This document shows, piece by piece, positions 25,286 through 35,117 of a stretch of 64,000 nucleotides of DNA. The notes beneath the pieces were generated by a model, which was not told the DNA's origin, ran no database searches, and worked only from the letters and a program-made list of their open reading frames with translations. Source of the DNA: JAJFUE01 sp039683515 (GTDB taxonomy: Bacteria > Sumerlaeota > Sumerlaeia > MVZB01); NCBI GenBank assembly GCA_039683515.1, contig JBDKRG010000003.1, positions 68,496 through 132,495 of the forward strand, written 5' to 3'. Within the stretch, counting starts at the first letter, position 1, and every line of letters begins with the position of its first letter. The position numbers were made by a program, and so were the translations under genes.

Positions 25286-27025
25286 CTATTCCAATTTCTC
25301 CAGCTCGCGCGAGACCGCCTGGATCGCCGGGCGCAGCGTGTCGGGGCTGAAATCGAACCGGATCCCGGCCGCGGCGAACAGCTCCGGCAGCGGGCGCGAG
25401 CCGCCCAGCGCCAGCGCCCGGCGGTAGCCCTCGATCGCCCCCCGCGGGTCGTCCATGAACCGCACCCACAGCTGCAGCGCGCCGAGTTGGGCAATCCCGT
25501 ATTCGATGTAATAGAACGGCACCTCGAAAATATGGAGCTGGCGGTGCCACGCCGTGTCGTGCTCCCTGTCGAGGCCCGACCAGTCGACGCCGGGCGAGAA
25601 TCGCCGCTCGAGCTCGAGGAACTTGGCGTCGCGCATCGCCGGGTCGGAGCCCGGGTTCAGGTAGATCCAGTGCTGGAACGCGTCGACGGTCGCGATCCAC
25701 GGGAAGATCCGCACGATGTCCTGGATGTGCTTGCGTCGGGCGCGTTTTGCGTCTTCGGAGTTCTTGAAGAACACGTCCATGTGCCCGGCCGAGAACAGCT
25801 CCATCGACATCGACGCCACCTCGCTGAACTCGAGCGGGGCGCTGCGGTAGGCGAGCCACGGGTCGGTGCGGCTGGCGTAGGCGTGGAACGCGTGGCCGCC
25901 CTCGTGCAGGAGCGTGAAGACGTCGCGCTGCGTGCCGGCCGCGTTCATGAAGATGAACGGCAGGCGCACCTCGTCGAGGGTCGACTGGTAGCCGCCGGGG
26001 GCCTTGCCGATCCGGCTGTCGAGGTCGAGCAGGCCGCGGCGGCGCATGTCGCCGAACTGGTCGGCCAGATCCGGGCTCACGCGCCGGAAGATCTCGTCGC
26101 AGCCGGCCATGAGCTCGTCGGCCGTGGAGAACGGCTTGAGCGGCGGCGCGCCCTCGGGGTCGACGTCGAGGTCCCACGGCCGCAGCGTCGGCACGTCGAG
26201 CTGTTTGCGCCGTTTCTCGCGCTCGCGCGCCAGGAGCGGCACGACCTCGGCCTCGATCGATTCCTGGAACCGGATCGCGTCGGCGGGCGTGTAGTCGAAC
26301 CGGCCCATCGCGCGGTGCTGGTAGTCGCGGAAATTCTTGAACCCGGCGTTGGCGGCGATCCGGGTGCGCAGCTTGACCATGTGGTCGAAGAGCTTTTCGA
26401 GCTGGACGCGGTCGGCGAGCCGGCGCTCGGCGATGGCGCGCCACGCCTCCTCGCGCACCGGCCGGTCGAGCTCCTCGAGGAACGGGGCCATCTGCTGGAG
26501 CGTGCGCTCCTGGCCGCGCCAGTTGACGGTCATGGCGCCCATGATTTTCTGGTACTGCTGGCCGAGCTTGGCGACCTCGGTCTCGATCGGCACGTTCTCG
26601 TCGCGGTAGAGCTCGACCTCGTTCTGGAGCCGGCGGTCCATCACCTCGGCGCGCGAGCGCTCGAGCCGCTGGCGGGCCGGACACGCGAGGTAAAGCCGCG
26701 CCAGCTTGTCGTGCCACGGCTTGAGCCGGGGCAGGATGTTCTCGAGGAAATGCAGGTAGACCTGTTCGCGTTCCTTGTCGTCGGTGGCGCAGGTCATGGC
26801 GATGTAGCGGCGCGTGTATTCCTCGTCGATGGCCGAGTCGAGCTCGCTCTCGCGCAGCAGCCACTGCCCGAGCTCTTCGGCCGTCTGGATCGCCGCCACC
26901 TGGTCGGCCAGGCCGGCCAGCAGCGGCTCGAGCTGGCCCCAGTCGCCGAAATCGGTCACGCCGCGGGTGTAGTCGCGCGGGAATTCCTCGCCGCGCACGG
27001 CCTGGATCTTCAATTCTGCGCCCAT
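25286..27025 (-). CDS. M3 family oligoendopeptidase (PepF-like)
   Basis: The 579-residue protein carries the zinc metalloprotease motif HEGGH at residues 374-378, with H374 and H378 as zinc ligands and E375 catalytic. A downstream EFSEVASMSME supplies the third ligand region, as in oligoendopeptidase F. The helical N-terminal lobe and length match the family (about 560-600). It should cleave short peptides in the cytoplasm. I take the ATG at 27025 (AGGAATGG upstream); a 56-codon upstream extension contains no family sequence. It stands alone with long gaps on both sides. Confidence 0.88.
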   Translation of the reverse strand: MGAELKIQAVRGEEFPRDYTRGVTDFGDWGQLEPLLAGLADQVAAIQTAEELGQWLLRESELDSAIDEEYTRRYIAMTCATDDKEREQVYLHFLENILPRLKPWHDKLARLYLACPARQRLERSRAEVMDRRLQNEVELYRDENVPIETEVAKLGQQYQKIMGAMTVNWRGQERTLQQMAPFLEELDRPVREEAWRAIAERRLADRVQLEKLFDHMVKLRTRIAANAGFKNFRDYQHRAMGRFDYTPADAIRFQESIEAEVVPLLAREREKRRKQLDVPTLRPWDLDVDPEGAPPLKPFSTADELMAGCDEIFRRVSPDLADQFGDMRRRGLLDLDSRIGKAPGGYQSTLDEVRLPFIFMNAAGTQRDVFTLLHEGGHAFHAYASRTDPWLAYRSAPLEFSEVASMSMELFSAGHMDVFFKNSEDAKRARRKHIQDIVRIFPWIATVDAFQHWIYLNPGSDPAMRDAKFLELERRFSPGVDWSGLDREHDTAWHRQLHIFEVPFYYIEYGIAQLGALQLWVRFMDDPRGAIEGYRRALALGGSRPLPELFAAAGIRFDFSPDTLRPAIQAVSRELEKLE

Positions 27026-27439
27026 AAAAAAGCCATTCCTGTCGGATGTTTCGCGAAGGTTCGCCGCCCGGCCCAAAGGCTGAAAAAAACGCGCCGGGGA
27101 AGAGTCCTCCGGAAGGCGGGACGACGAACTCAAAGCATCATCATAAATGAAATGAGGATCCAATGGCGAAAACCAAATGAAGGGCTCGCCCATAAACCTC
27201 GATCCGGCCGTGGCGCCCGGATCCGGCCCTGGTTTGTGGCTTTGCGTCTTCGCGGTCGGATGAGTCGGGAGGGGTGTAAAGCTTCCAGGCGCGCGCGGAC
27301 GAGGGCGTGGCGCCCCCCGCGCCGTTAAAAATTATTTAATCCGGCGGGGTCGCGCCGCCGATACGGAATCAGAGTAGTCGTTCGCGTATGCCCTTGTGTT
27401 CGTAATTTTTCGCGCGGCCGGCCCAGAGGGCCAGAATTT
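27026..27439. other. Divergent intergenic region
   Basis: About 410 bases between the divergent peptidase and PilZ genes with no supported gene. It includes an A+T-rich patch near 27325-27342 that could hold a promoter, and a GGCCC-AGA-GGGCC hairpin at 27420-27432 covering the ribosome-binding site of the downstream gene. Confidence 0.5.
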
Positions 27440-28363
27440 ATGCCCAGTGATCACCACCTGCTGATCGCCTGCGAGGACATCGACGCCGTCGAGCTCATCG
27501 GCACGCATGTGACCGGGCTGGGTTACGACCTGCGCTTCGCCGGCACGCTCGAGCAGGCGTTCGCCGAAATCGACCGGTGCGTGCCCGACCTGGTGATTTG
27601 CGGCTGGGAGCTGGGCGGGCTGGCCGGGGCCGAACTGGTCCAGAGGCTCAGGAAACCGCAGTCGCGCACGCGCTTCATCATGTTCGCCGGCCCCGACCAG
27701 CACATCAACCTGGCCCAGGCGACGCGCCACCGCATCGTGGCGTTCCTGCAGCAGCCCATCCAGATCGACGACCTGACCCGCTTCATCAAGATGGCGCTCG
27801 ATTTCGGCGATAATCACCCCAACCGGCGCGAATACAGCCGCTACCTGTTCGCGGTCGACACGCACTGCATCCTCATCAACCCGTTTGCCGACAGCGAGAG
27901 CCGGCCGATCGCGGCGATCATGCGCGACGTGAGCCGCTCGGGGCTGGCGATGCTCGTGCGGCAGGTGATCCCCGTCCCCGCCATGCTCAAGGTGGTCATT
28001 TCGGTCAACGGGCAGGTCCAGCCGGTGTCGATGCTCGCCAAGTCGATCTCGTGCACGCTCACGCAGATCCCCGGGGTCTACCGGCTGGGGGCCAAGTTTG
28101 TGGGTCTGTTGCCGCGCGAATTCGAGCACGCGCTGGCCGAGCTCGGCCAGCCCGATCCGGACCAGGGCGACATCATCATGGGCCGCAGCTTCAAGGAAGC
28201 GATCCAGGATTGGCTGGCCCACCACAAGGTCGAGTTCAGCGCGATCGACACCGGCACCAACCCCTCGGTGGCCGAGATCGCCGAGCAGCTCTTCGGCGAG
28301 ATGACCGACCCCACCGAAACCGTCGGCGGGACCAACGGCTCGGGCAACGGCCACGGCCTCTAA
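27440..28363 (+). CDS. Pseudo-receiver plus PilZ domain protein
   Basis: The 307-residue protein has an N-terminal CheY-like fold (residues 1-125) in which key residues are lost: the phospho-acceptor Asp is replaced by Gly in PDLVICGW and the usual Lys by Gln in FLQQPIQ. A PilZ domain follows (about 130-235) with RREYSR and DVSRSG, the c-di-GMP-binding signature. It is therefore probably a c-di-GMP effector with a phosphorylation-independent receiver used for protein contacts. The C-terminal 70 residues look unstructured. The partner could be motility or the membrane transferase encoded next. Confidence 0.8.
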   Translation: MPSDHHLLIACEDIDAVELIGTHVTGLGYDLRFAGTLEQAFAEIDRCVPDLVICGWELGGLAGAELVQRLRKPQSRTRFIMFAGPDQHINLAQATRHRIVAFLQQPIQIDDLTRFIKMALDFGDNHPNRREYSRYLFAVDTHCILINPFADSESRPIAAIMRDVSRSGLAMLVRQVIPVPAMLKVVISVNGQVQPVSMLAKSISCTLTQIPGVYRLGAKFVGLLPREFEHALAELGQPDPDQGDIIMGRSFKEAIQDWLAHHKVEFSAIDTGTNPSVAEIAEQLFGEMTDPTETVGGTNGSGNGHGL

Positions 28364-28433
28364 TTTCAATTCCCCATTGCGGATGCTTGCCAACCCGGCC
28401 GATGATGGAGATGATATCGGCTGAGGAACACCC

Positions 28434-30413
28434 ATGACTCCCACGCACGATCAACCTCAGGACAAGCCCGGCGAGGGCCAGCCCGCCCCGCCGGCCGACA
28501 ACGACAACATGTTCCGGATCGTCGAGCCGGACGCGCAGCCGCGCCCGCAAGAGCCGGCCGCCAAGCCCGCCGAGGGGGCGCGGTTCGACATCGAATGGTT
28601 CGACGAGTCGAGCCCGCCCGAGTCCGGCCACATGTTCGCCGAGCCCGCCCCCGAGCCTCCCCCCGCCCCGTTCGAGATCGTGCACGACCCCGACAAGCCC
28701 CGCCATGCGAAGAAAAAGGGGCCGGCCGCCGAGGCCGCGCAGGCGCCGGCGCCCGCCGCCGAGAAGAAATTCGCGCTGCCGCCGATCTGGATCCGCGTGT
28801 TCTGGGGGTTCATGCCGCTGATCCTGATGGTCGCCGGCTACGCCTCGGTCCTGCTGACCCAGGGAAAGGTCGGCTACGCCTGGGACGAGGCTTATTATTA
28901 CGAGCCGTCGGCGAAGGCGGCCGACTGGCTGACCGAAGTCGTCTGCGGCAAGAAGCCGTTCGGCCGCGAGGCGATCGACGAATACTGGGGCGACCTGCAC
29001 GAGCACCCGAGCGTGCAGAAGTTCCTGTCGGGCATCGCGCTGCGCACGTTCACCGATCCGATGAAATCGCTGGGCGCGCTACGGATCCCGTCGGCGATCC
29101 TGTTCGGGATGACGCTGGCGCTCCTGTACATGCTCGGCCGCCGCGCGTTCGGGCCGATGTCGGGGCTCATCGCGGCGATTTTGTACGCGACGCTGCCGCG
29201 CGTCTTCGGCCATGCGCACTTCGCCACGATGGAACCGGCGCTGCTGTTCATGATGCTGCTCGTCGTCTTCTGCTTCCTGCGCGGGCTCGACCACCCGTTC
29301 TGGGCGGCGATGACCGGCATCAGCTTCGGGCTGCTGCTGGCGACCAAGATCAACGGTTTCTTCCTGCCGATCCCGCTCATCCTCTGGGGGCATCTCTACG
29401 CGCGGCGCCGCTACACGAACAACCTGTTCGCGATGCTGACGCTGGGGCCGGCCGTGATGGTCGCGGCGTGGCCGTGGCTGTGGCACGACACGGCGGCGCG
29501 GCTCCTCGAATACCTGCACTTCCACGCCGTCCACCAGAAGACCGCCGTGTTCTTCATGGGCCAGCGGTGGGGCTACAACGTGACGCCGAACGCGCCGTGG
29601 TATTACCCGTCGGTCATGTTCTGGATCACGACGCCCATCGTGGCGCTGGTCCTGATCGCGGTCGGGGCGCTGCGGACGCTCGTGCGGCCGCACCTGAGGC
29701 CGTACGGGGCGCTGTTCATGCTGTGCGCGCTGGCGATGTGGGCCGTCGCGAGCGCCCCCGACACGCCCAAGTACGACGGCGTGCGGCTGTTCCTGCCGAT
29801 GTACCCGTTCCTGGCGCTGCTGGGGGGGTCGGGGTTCGTGTCGCTCATCCGGCGCATCGAGTGGCTCGTGGCGCGCGGCAACCGCGACCCCAACCGCGGC
29901 GAGTGGTTCGTCCACAAGGTGGCGTTCGCGTTCGCGCTGCTGCTGCTCGTCGACGGCGGCGGCTCGATCTGGCGCTACTACCCGTACATGCTGTCGTATT
30001 ACAACCCGTTCGTGGGCGGGCTGCGCGGGGCGGCCTCGCGGTACGAATCGATCTACTGGGGCGAGGCGCTCAACCACGACACGATCGACGTGCTCAACGC
30101 GCTGCCGCAGGGCTCCAGGATCAAGCCGCTGGCGATGCACGAGAAGTGCTTCATCGACCTGCAGCACTGGGGGCTGCTCGACCCGACGCTGCGGATCGGC
30201 GGCGACCCGCCGTACGACTACCACATCCTGCAGTTCCGGCGCGGGTTCTTCGGGCGCCCCGAGCGCGCGCTGGCCGACTCGGGCCGGTTCAAGCAGATCC
30301 ACGAGGTGCAGAAGGGGGGCGCGCCGCTGCTCGGGATCTACCAGACCGGGATCCCGTTCGAGCAGTACTGGCCGACGCTGCCGATGGACGCGCCGCCGCC
30401 GCGCCCCGAATAG
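28434..30413 (+). CDS. GT39/ArnT-like membrane glycosyltransferase with long cytoplasmic N-terminus
   Basis: The 659-residue protein begins with about 115 residues rich in Pro, Glu and Ala, unlikely to be folded, then a first membrane helix and the extracytoplasmic loop YAWDEAYYYEPSAKAADWL, which resembles the acidic catalytic loop of protein-O-mannosyltransferase/ArnT enzymes. Multiple helices follow, including FGHAHFATMEP, a conserved motif of PMT_2-type proteins. The family uses polyprenyl-phosphate sugars to modify protein or lipid A. The gene starts 70 bases after the PilZ gene and may be co-regulated. Substrate unknown. Confidence 0.78.
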   Translation: MTPTHDQPQDKPGEGQPAPPADNDNMFRIVEPDAQPRPQEPAAKPAEGARFDIEWFDESSPPESGHMFAEPAPEPPPAPFEIVHDPDKPRHAKKKGPAAEAAQAPAPAAEKKFALPPIWIRVFWGFMPLILMVAGYASVLLTQGKVGYAWDEAYYYEPSAKAADWLTEVVCGKKPFGREAIDEYWGDLHEHPSVQKFLSGIALRTFTDPMKSLGALRIPSAILFGMTLALLYMLGRRAFGPMSGLIAAILYATLPRVFGHAHFATMEPALLFMMLLVVFCFLRGLDHPFWAAMTGISFGLLLATKINGFFLPIPLILWGHLYARRRYTNNLFAMLTLGPAVMVAAWPWLWHDTAARLLEYLHFHAVHQKTAVFFMGQRWGYNVTPNAPWYYPSVMFWITTPIVALVLIAVGALRTLVRPHLRPYGALFMLCALAMWAVASAPDTPKYDGVRLFLPMYPFLALLGGSGFVSLIRRIEWLVARGNRDPNRGEWFVHKVAFAFALLLLVDGGGSIWRYYPYMLSYYNPFVGGLRGAASRYESIYWGEALNHDTIDVLNALPQGSRIKPLAMHEKCFIDLQHWGLLDPTLRIGGDPPYDYHILQFRRGFFGRPERALADSGRFKQIHEVQKGGAPLLGIYQTGIPFEQYWPTLPMDAPPPRPE

Positions 30414-30496
30414 ATACTGATTACATGGATAGTTCTGGACAACGCATCCCGGTTTCGGCCTAACATGCACGAGCATGCTTGCGCGATCGGGAGTCA

Positions 30497-32272
30497 ATGG
30501 CTGTTGCACGGGGGAAAATGCGCTTTATGGTCGTGCTGGCCCTGGCCGCCTACGGCTGCGGCTGCGCGCTGGCATGGGTGGCGGATTTCCACATGTGCGT
30601 CCAGATCGATCCGCTCGTGCAATGCCTGGACTCGCGCGCGCTTCGTGACCGCTTCTGGGAGTCGCTTCTTTACCTCCACTCCCAACCGCCGCTGCTCAAC
30701 TTCATCCTCGGGATCGTGCTCAAGCTCGAACAGGCCGGCGGGCCTTCGATCCAGACGTCCCTGTTCTGGATGCACCTGACGATGGGGGCATGCGCGGCCG
30801 CCGGGATCGGAGCCCTGGCGGGGCGCCTCATCCGCCCACGGTTGGCGGCGGCGGCCGCCACCCTCCTCTTCCTGTTCCATCCCATGTTTTATGTCCACAC
30901 CTTCTTTTTCTTCTATACCATCCACGAATTGCTGTTCCTGGTTTGCATGGCGCTGTTCGCCGAGCAATACCTGCGCCGGGGGCGCGTTCGCGATTTTGCC
31001 GGCGCCGGCATCTTCACGATCGCCCTGGTCAATACCCACACCCTATTCGCCCCGGCGTGGGCGATGGCGCTGTTGATCGGCCTGGCCGCGCTCAATCCAC
31101 GCCGCCGGCGCGGCACCGGTTTGTGCCGGCTCGCGCCGGTTGCGGCCATGCTGATCATTCTGCTTGTGGCCTGGCCCCTCAAAAACTGGATGATTTTCGA
31201 CACTTTCAGTTATACAAGCTGGGCCGGCTACAACCTCTCGCACAATTTCCTGGGCAACAACGAGCATCTCCTGCCCGATCCGCGCGGGATCTATCGGCCT
31301 GAGCCGCTCGGACCGGAGCCGGTCCGGTGGACCCTGGACCATGCCGAATTCGAACTGACGCCGCGTTCCCGGCAACTACGACTAGAATACTGGGTCGAGC
31401 ACCCGGACGTCGGCGCGAACAAACCCGTTCACGTCAGGATGAGCGTCGACCACACGCCGGTGGTCGACGAAACGATTTGCAGCCGCGGCCTGCAAAAACG
31501 CGCGTTGACCCTGCCGCCGCTCCAGCAGCGCTGCCTGGTCGAATTCGAAATCAATCCGACGTGGCGCGATGGAACCGGGCGCGAGCTGGGCATCGCCATT
31601 GGCCGGTTGAGCTGGCAGACGACCACGGGATCTTTGCGCGCGACGATTCTCATGCCGCGGAATGTGATTCACGGCATCCCGGCCCGGATGCAGGACGTGG
31701 AGACGCTCATCAAGCCGTTCAAGCCCGGCGGCCATCTGAATTTCAATCATTACTGGATGTTCGATTATTCACGGCGCGGAACCGACATGGCGTTGAGCGC
31801 GCTCAGGCGCAATCCGCGCCTGCTCCTTGACAAGATCATGGCCAATTACCTGTATTTCACGCGATTCAGCGGCCGTCATGCGTACAGCGGCGAATACATC
31901 TGCCCCCCGGGAAGCCTGCTGTGGAACTGGACGCGCCTGTACGAGGCCCTGCTCTGCCAGGATTTCCGGCCCGAATCAAAACTGTCGGAAACAGGGCTGG
32001 CGCATCCGTGGCCGATTTCGGGCTTCATGCTGACGTTCCCGCTCCTGATCGGCCTGATCCCGCTCAAAATCATGCGCGAGTGGAGAGCGCACCCGATCCG
32101 GGCCCGGCTCGCACTGTGCATGTATTACTGCATCGCGTGGGTCACGTTGCTGGTCATCGTCGTGGATGGCCTGGAGGGCAACCGATTGCGTTTTTCGACC
32201 ATTCCGTTCCTGATCATTCTCGGTTTCTGGCTGCTGCCCGGCGCGCGCGGGGTGAAAGGCCAAGGCAGATAA
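30497..32272 (+). CDS. Polytopic membrane protein of tandem pair, copy A
   Basis: The 591-residue protein has an N-terminal membrane region (about residues 10-240) with DFHMCVQIDPLVQCLD, FWESLLYLHSQPPLLNF and FYTIHELLFLV, then a long soluble extracytoplasmic domain (about 255-400) and C-terminal helices. The QPPLLNF loop is a feature of GT39-like transferases. It is closely homologous along its full length to the next gene. I place the start at MAVARG by alignment with that paralogue and GGGAG upstream. A role in lipid-sugar transfer is plausible but not demonstrated by motif. Confidence 0.72.
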   Translation: MAVARGKMRFMVVLALAAYGCGCALAWVADFHMCVQIDPLVQCLDSRALRDRFWESLLYLHSQPPLLNFILGIVLKLEQAGGPSIQTSLFWMHLTMGACAAAGIGALAGRLIRPRLAAAAATLLFLFHPMFYVHTFFFFYTIHELLFLVCMALFAEQYLRRGRVRDFAGAGIFTIALVNTHTLFAPAWAMALLIGLAALNPRRRRGTGLCRLAPVAAMLIILLVAWPLKNWMIFDTFSYTSWAGYNLSHNFLGNNEHLLPDPRGIYRPEPLGPEPVRWTLDHAEFELTPRSRQLRLEYWVEHPDVGANKPVHVRMSVDHTPVVDETICSRGLQKRALTLPPLQQRCLVEFEINPTWRDGTGRELGIAIGRLSWQTTTGSLRATILMPRNVIHGIPARMQDVETLIKPFKPGGHLNFNHYWMFDYSRRGTDMALSALRRNPRLLLDKIMANYLYFTRFSGRHAYSGEYICPPGSLLWNWTRLYEALLCQDFRPESKLSETGLAHPWPISGFMLTFPLLIGLIPLKIMREWRAHPIRARLALCMYYCIAWVTLLVIVVDGLEGNRLRFSTIPFLIILGFWLLPGARGVKGQGR

Positions 32273-32338
32273 TTCTGGACAACGTCGCCCGGATGCATCC
32301 TAACATGCACGAGCCCTGGGGGGGCGTGGCCGGAGACG

Positions 32339-34117
32339 ATGGCTGTCGCGCACAGAACACGGGTGATCGTGATGGTGGCCCTGGCCGGCTACGCATGCGG
32401 CGGCGTGCTGGCGTGGGCGGCGGATTTCCACATGTTCGTGCAGATCGAGCCGTTCGTCCACTACCTCGACCCGCGAGCGCTGCGGGCCCACTTCTGGGAG
32501 TCGCTCCTCTACCTGCATGCCCAGCCGCCGCTGCTCAATTTCATCCTGGGGGCGGCCCTGAAGCTGGAGCAGGCCGGCGGGCCGTCCATCCGGGAATCGC
32601 TGTTCTGGATGCAGCAGGCGCTGGGCGCCCTCGCCGCGGTCGGCGTGGGCGCGCTGGCCGCGCGGATGATCCGCTCGACCGCCGTGGCGTGCCTCGCCAC
32701 GCTCGTCTTCGTCCTCCACCCGATGTTCCACGCGCACGCGACCGTTTTCTTTTACACCATCCACGAACTGCTGTTCCTCGTCTGGATGGCGGTGTTCGTC
32801 GAGCGCTACCTGCGCCGGCGCCGGGCGGCCGACTTCGCCGGCGCGGGCTTCTTCGCCGTCGCGCTGGTCTACACGCACGCCTTGTTCAGCCCGCTGTGGG
32901 CGGTGGCGGCGCTGGCCGGCCTGTATGGGCTGGATCCGCGGCGGCGCCCCGGGAGGGCGCCGCGGCGGATGGTCCCGGTCACGCTCTGCCTGGCCGTGGT
33001 CCTCTGCGCGTGGCCGCTCAAGAACTGGATCATTTTCGACTCGTTCAGCTACACGAGCTGGCTGGGCTACAACCTCGCCCACAATTACTTCAGCAACAGC
33101 GAGCATATCCTGCCCGACGCGCGCGGGCTTTATCGCCCCGAGCGGCTCGGGGCGGAATCGGTCCGCTGGACGCTCGGCCATGCCGAATTCGACCTCGTGC
33201 CGCGCGCGCCGCGGCTCCAGTTCGAATACACGGTCGCCCACCCGGCCGCCGGCGCCGCGCAGCCGGTTCGCGTGACGATGCGCGTCGACGGCAAGCCGGT
33301 GCTCGAGGATTCGATCACCAGCCGCGGCCCGCAGCGGCGGCAACTGGCCGTGCGCGTGCTCGACCGCAGACAGCGCGTCGAATTCGACGTCGCGCCGACG
33401 TGGCGCGACGAGATCGGGCGCGAACTGGGGATCGCGATCGGCCCGATGCGCTGGCTGGCGACGACGGGGTCGCTGGAAGCCAGGATCCTCATGCCGCCCG
33501 AAATCACGCACGGCGTCCCGACGAAGCTGCGGCATGTGCCGGCGCTCGTCAAGCCCCTCAAGCCGGGCAACCACACCAATTGCAACCATTACTGGATGTT
33601 CGATTTCTCGAGGCGCGGCCTGGACCTGACCGTCCGGGCGCTCCGGCGCAACCCGCGGCTGCTGCTCGACAAGATCGCGGCCAATTACCTGTTCTACACG
33701 CGGTTCAGCGGGCGCCACCCGAACAGCGGCGACCTGGGCTGCCCGCCCGGGAGCCTGCTGTGGCGCTGGAAGAAGATCTACGAGATCGGCCTGTGCCAGG
33801 ACGCGCGGCCCGATTCGAAACTGTCCGAGACGGGGCTGACGAGCTTCCGGCCCGTGTCGGGATTCATGCTGACGTTTCCGGCGCTCATCGCGCTGATCGC
33901 GGCGCAGATCGCGCGCCGGTGGCGGGTTCGGCCGGTCCGGGCGCGAACCGCGCTCTTCATGCTCACCTGCATCGTGTGGGTGTTTTTGCTGTCGGTCGTC
34001 GTCGACGGGCTGGAGGGGAACCGGCTGCGGTTCGCGACGCTGCCGTTCCTGATCATCCTGGCGTGCGGGCTATTGCCGGTGGCGGTGCGGCGCAGGCCGC
34101 TCACTCCTTCTGCTTGA
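32339..34117 (+). CDS. Polytopic membrane protein of tandem pair, copy B
   Basis: The 592-residue protein aligns end to end with the preceding gene (for example FWESLLYLHAQPPLLNF, WPLKNWIIFDSFSYTSW and GCPPGSLLW near the C-terminus). The roughly 50 bases upstream are also conserved between copies (TTCTGGACAACG ... CCTAACATGCACGAGC), so the duplicated unit includes its leader. The layout is a membrane-embedded N-terminal half, a soluble extracytoplasmic domain and C-terminal helices, like GT39-type enzymes. It overlaps the convergent hydrolase gene by 17 bases. Function is unconfirmed. Confidence 0.72.
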   Translation: MAVAHRTRVIVMVALAGYACGGVLAWAADFHMFVQIEPFVHYLDPRALRAHFWESLLYLHAQPPLLNFILGAALKLEQAGGPSIRESLFWMQQALGALAAVGVGALAARMIRSTAVACLATLVFVLHPMFHAHATVFFYTIHELLFLVWMAVFVERYLRRRRAADFAGAGFFAVALVYTHALFSPLWAVAALAGLYGLDPRRRPGRAPRRMVPVTLCLAVVLCAWPLKNWIIFDSFSYTSWLGYNLAHNYFSNSEHILPDARGLYRPERLGAESVRWTLGHAEFDLVPRAPRLQFEYTVAHPAAGAAQPVRVTMRVDGKPVLEDSITSRGPQRRQLAVRVLDRRQRVEFDVAPTWRDEIGRELGIAIGPMRWLATTGSLEARILMPPEITHGVPTKLRHVPALVKPLKPGNHTNCNHYWMFDFSRRGLDLTVRALRRNPRLLLDKIAANYLFYTRFSGRHPNSGDLGCPPGSLLWRWKKIYEIGLCQDARPDSKLSETGLTSFRPVSGFMLTFPALIALIAAQIARRWRVRPVRARTALFMLTCIVWVFLLSVVVDGLEGNRLRFATLPFLIILACGLLPVAVRRRPLTPSA

Positions 34118-35117
34118 TCTCGAACGTGCCGTCGCCGTCGAGATCCTCCTTGAATTCGCCGTCGGCGAGCCAGCCCTTCGCGATCGCGTCGTCGCGCAGG
34201 TAGGCCTCCCAGAACGCGATCGAGCTCGACAGGATCAGCTGGTGATAGACCTTGTCGCCGTCGCGGTGCGCCGGGTCGAACCGGCGGCCGGAGAACACCA
34301 TGTGGTCGGCGCCGTTCATCGTGAGCAGGTAACAGTCGACGCCGTACATGTTGTCGAACGGGATGCGGCGGTCCTGGGCCAGGCACGTGCCGATGGGACT
34401 GTGGTCGTTGGTCCCGGTGATGAACAGGCACGGGATCCGGATGGAGCCGTAGGCGCGGTCGAGGATGTCGGCGTTGCGCCGGTTGGCCGGGGCGCTCAGG
34501 AGCACGGCGGCCTTGACGCGGCGGTCGGCGAGCTTGAAAGAGCGGCCGAGCGGCCCGACGAACGTCTGGCCGGAAATCGCAAGGGCGGTGTTGGCGCCGA
34601 ACGAATGGCCGGCGACGCCGATCCTGCCGATGTCGACTTTGCCGTGGAGCGGCCCGGCGCCGAGAGTCATCGAGGTCAGCTGATCGATCACGGAGCTGAC
34701 GTCGCGCGGGCGATTGATCGCATTCTGGGGGTCGTCGGCGGCGCGCGCCAGGGCGTCCATCGCGCGGCCGCCCTTCTTGAGGACGCTCGCGTCGCTGCCG
34801 ATATGCGTCGGGTGGACGCTGATGTAGCCGTGGCTGGCCCAGTGGCGGCCGAGGTATTCGTAGCCGTCGCGCGAGCCGCCCAGGCCGTGCGAGAAGATGA
34901 TGACCGGGAACGGCCCCTTGCCGGCCGGCATGTAGAGCTTGAGCGGGATGTCGCGCTGGCGCGCGACGTCGCGCAACGCATATTCGGCGGCATCGACCTG
35001 AAACGGCCCCGGCGTGCCGTAGAGCTCGGCCTGCAGGGGCATGGCCGACGAGGCGGAACCGCTCAACGCGGCGAGCGCCAGCGCCGCCAGCAGAAAGATT
35101 GTGTGAATTCTAATCAT
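34101..35117 (-). CDS. Secreted alpha/beta hydrolase (PAF-acetylhydrolase-like)
   Basis: The 338-residue protein has a signal-like N-terminus (hydrophobic LLAALALAALSGSASS), an FSHGLGGSRDGY oxyanion segment and the nucleophile elbow GHSFG. A late GADHMVF supplies the catalytic His. This is the layout of the dienelactone hydrolase/PAF-acetylhydrolase-like esterases, so it probably cleaves an ester outside the cytoplasmic membrane. The C-terminus holds DGDGTFE, possibly calcium binding. I prefer the ATG at 35117 over the upstream TTG because the signal peptide then begins properly with basic residues. Confidence 0.82.
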   Translation of the reverse strand: MIRIHTIFLLAALALAALSGSASSAMPLQAELYGTPGPFQVDAAEYALRDVARQRDIPLKLYMPAGKGPFPVIIFSHGLGGSRDGYEYLGRHWASHGYISVHPTHIGSDASVLKKGGRAMDALARAADDPQNAINRPRDVSSVIDQLTSMTLGAGPLHGKVDIGRIGVAGHSFGANTALAISGQTFVGPLGRSFKLADRRVKAAVLLSAPANRRNADILDRAYGSIRIPCLFITGTNDHSPIGTCLAQDRRIPFDNMYGVDCYLLTMNGADHMVFSGRRFDPAHRDGDKVYHQLILSSSIAFWEAYLRDDAIAKGWLADGEFKEDLDGDGTFEIKQKE

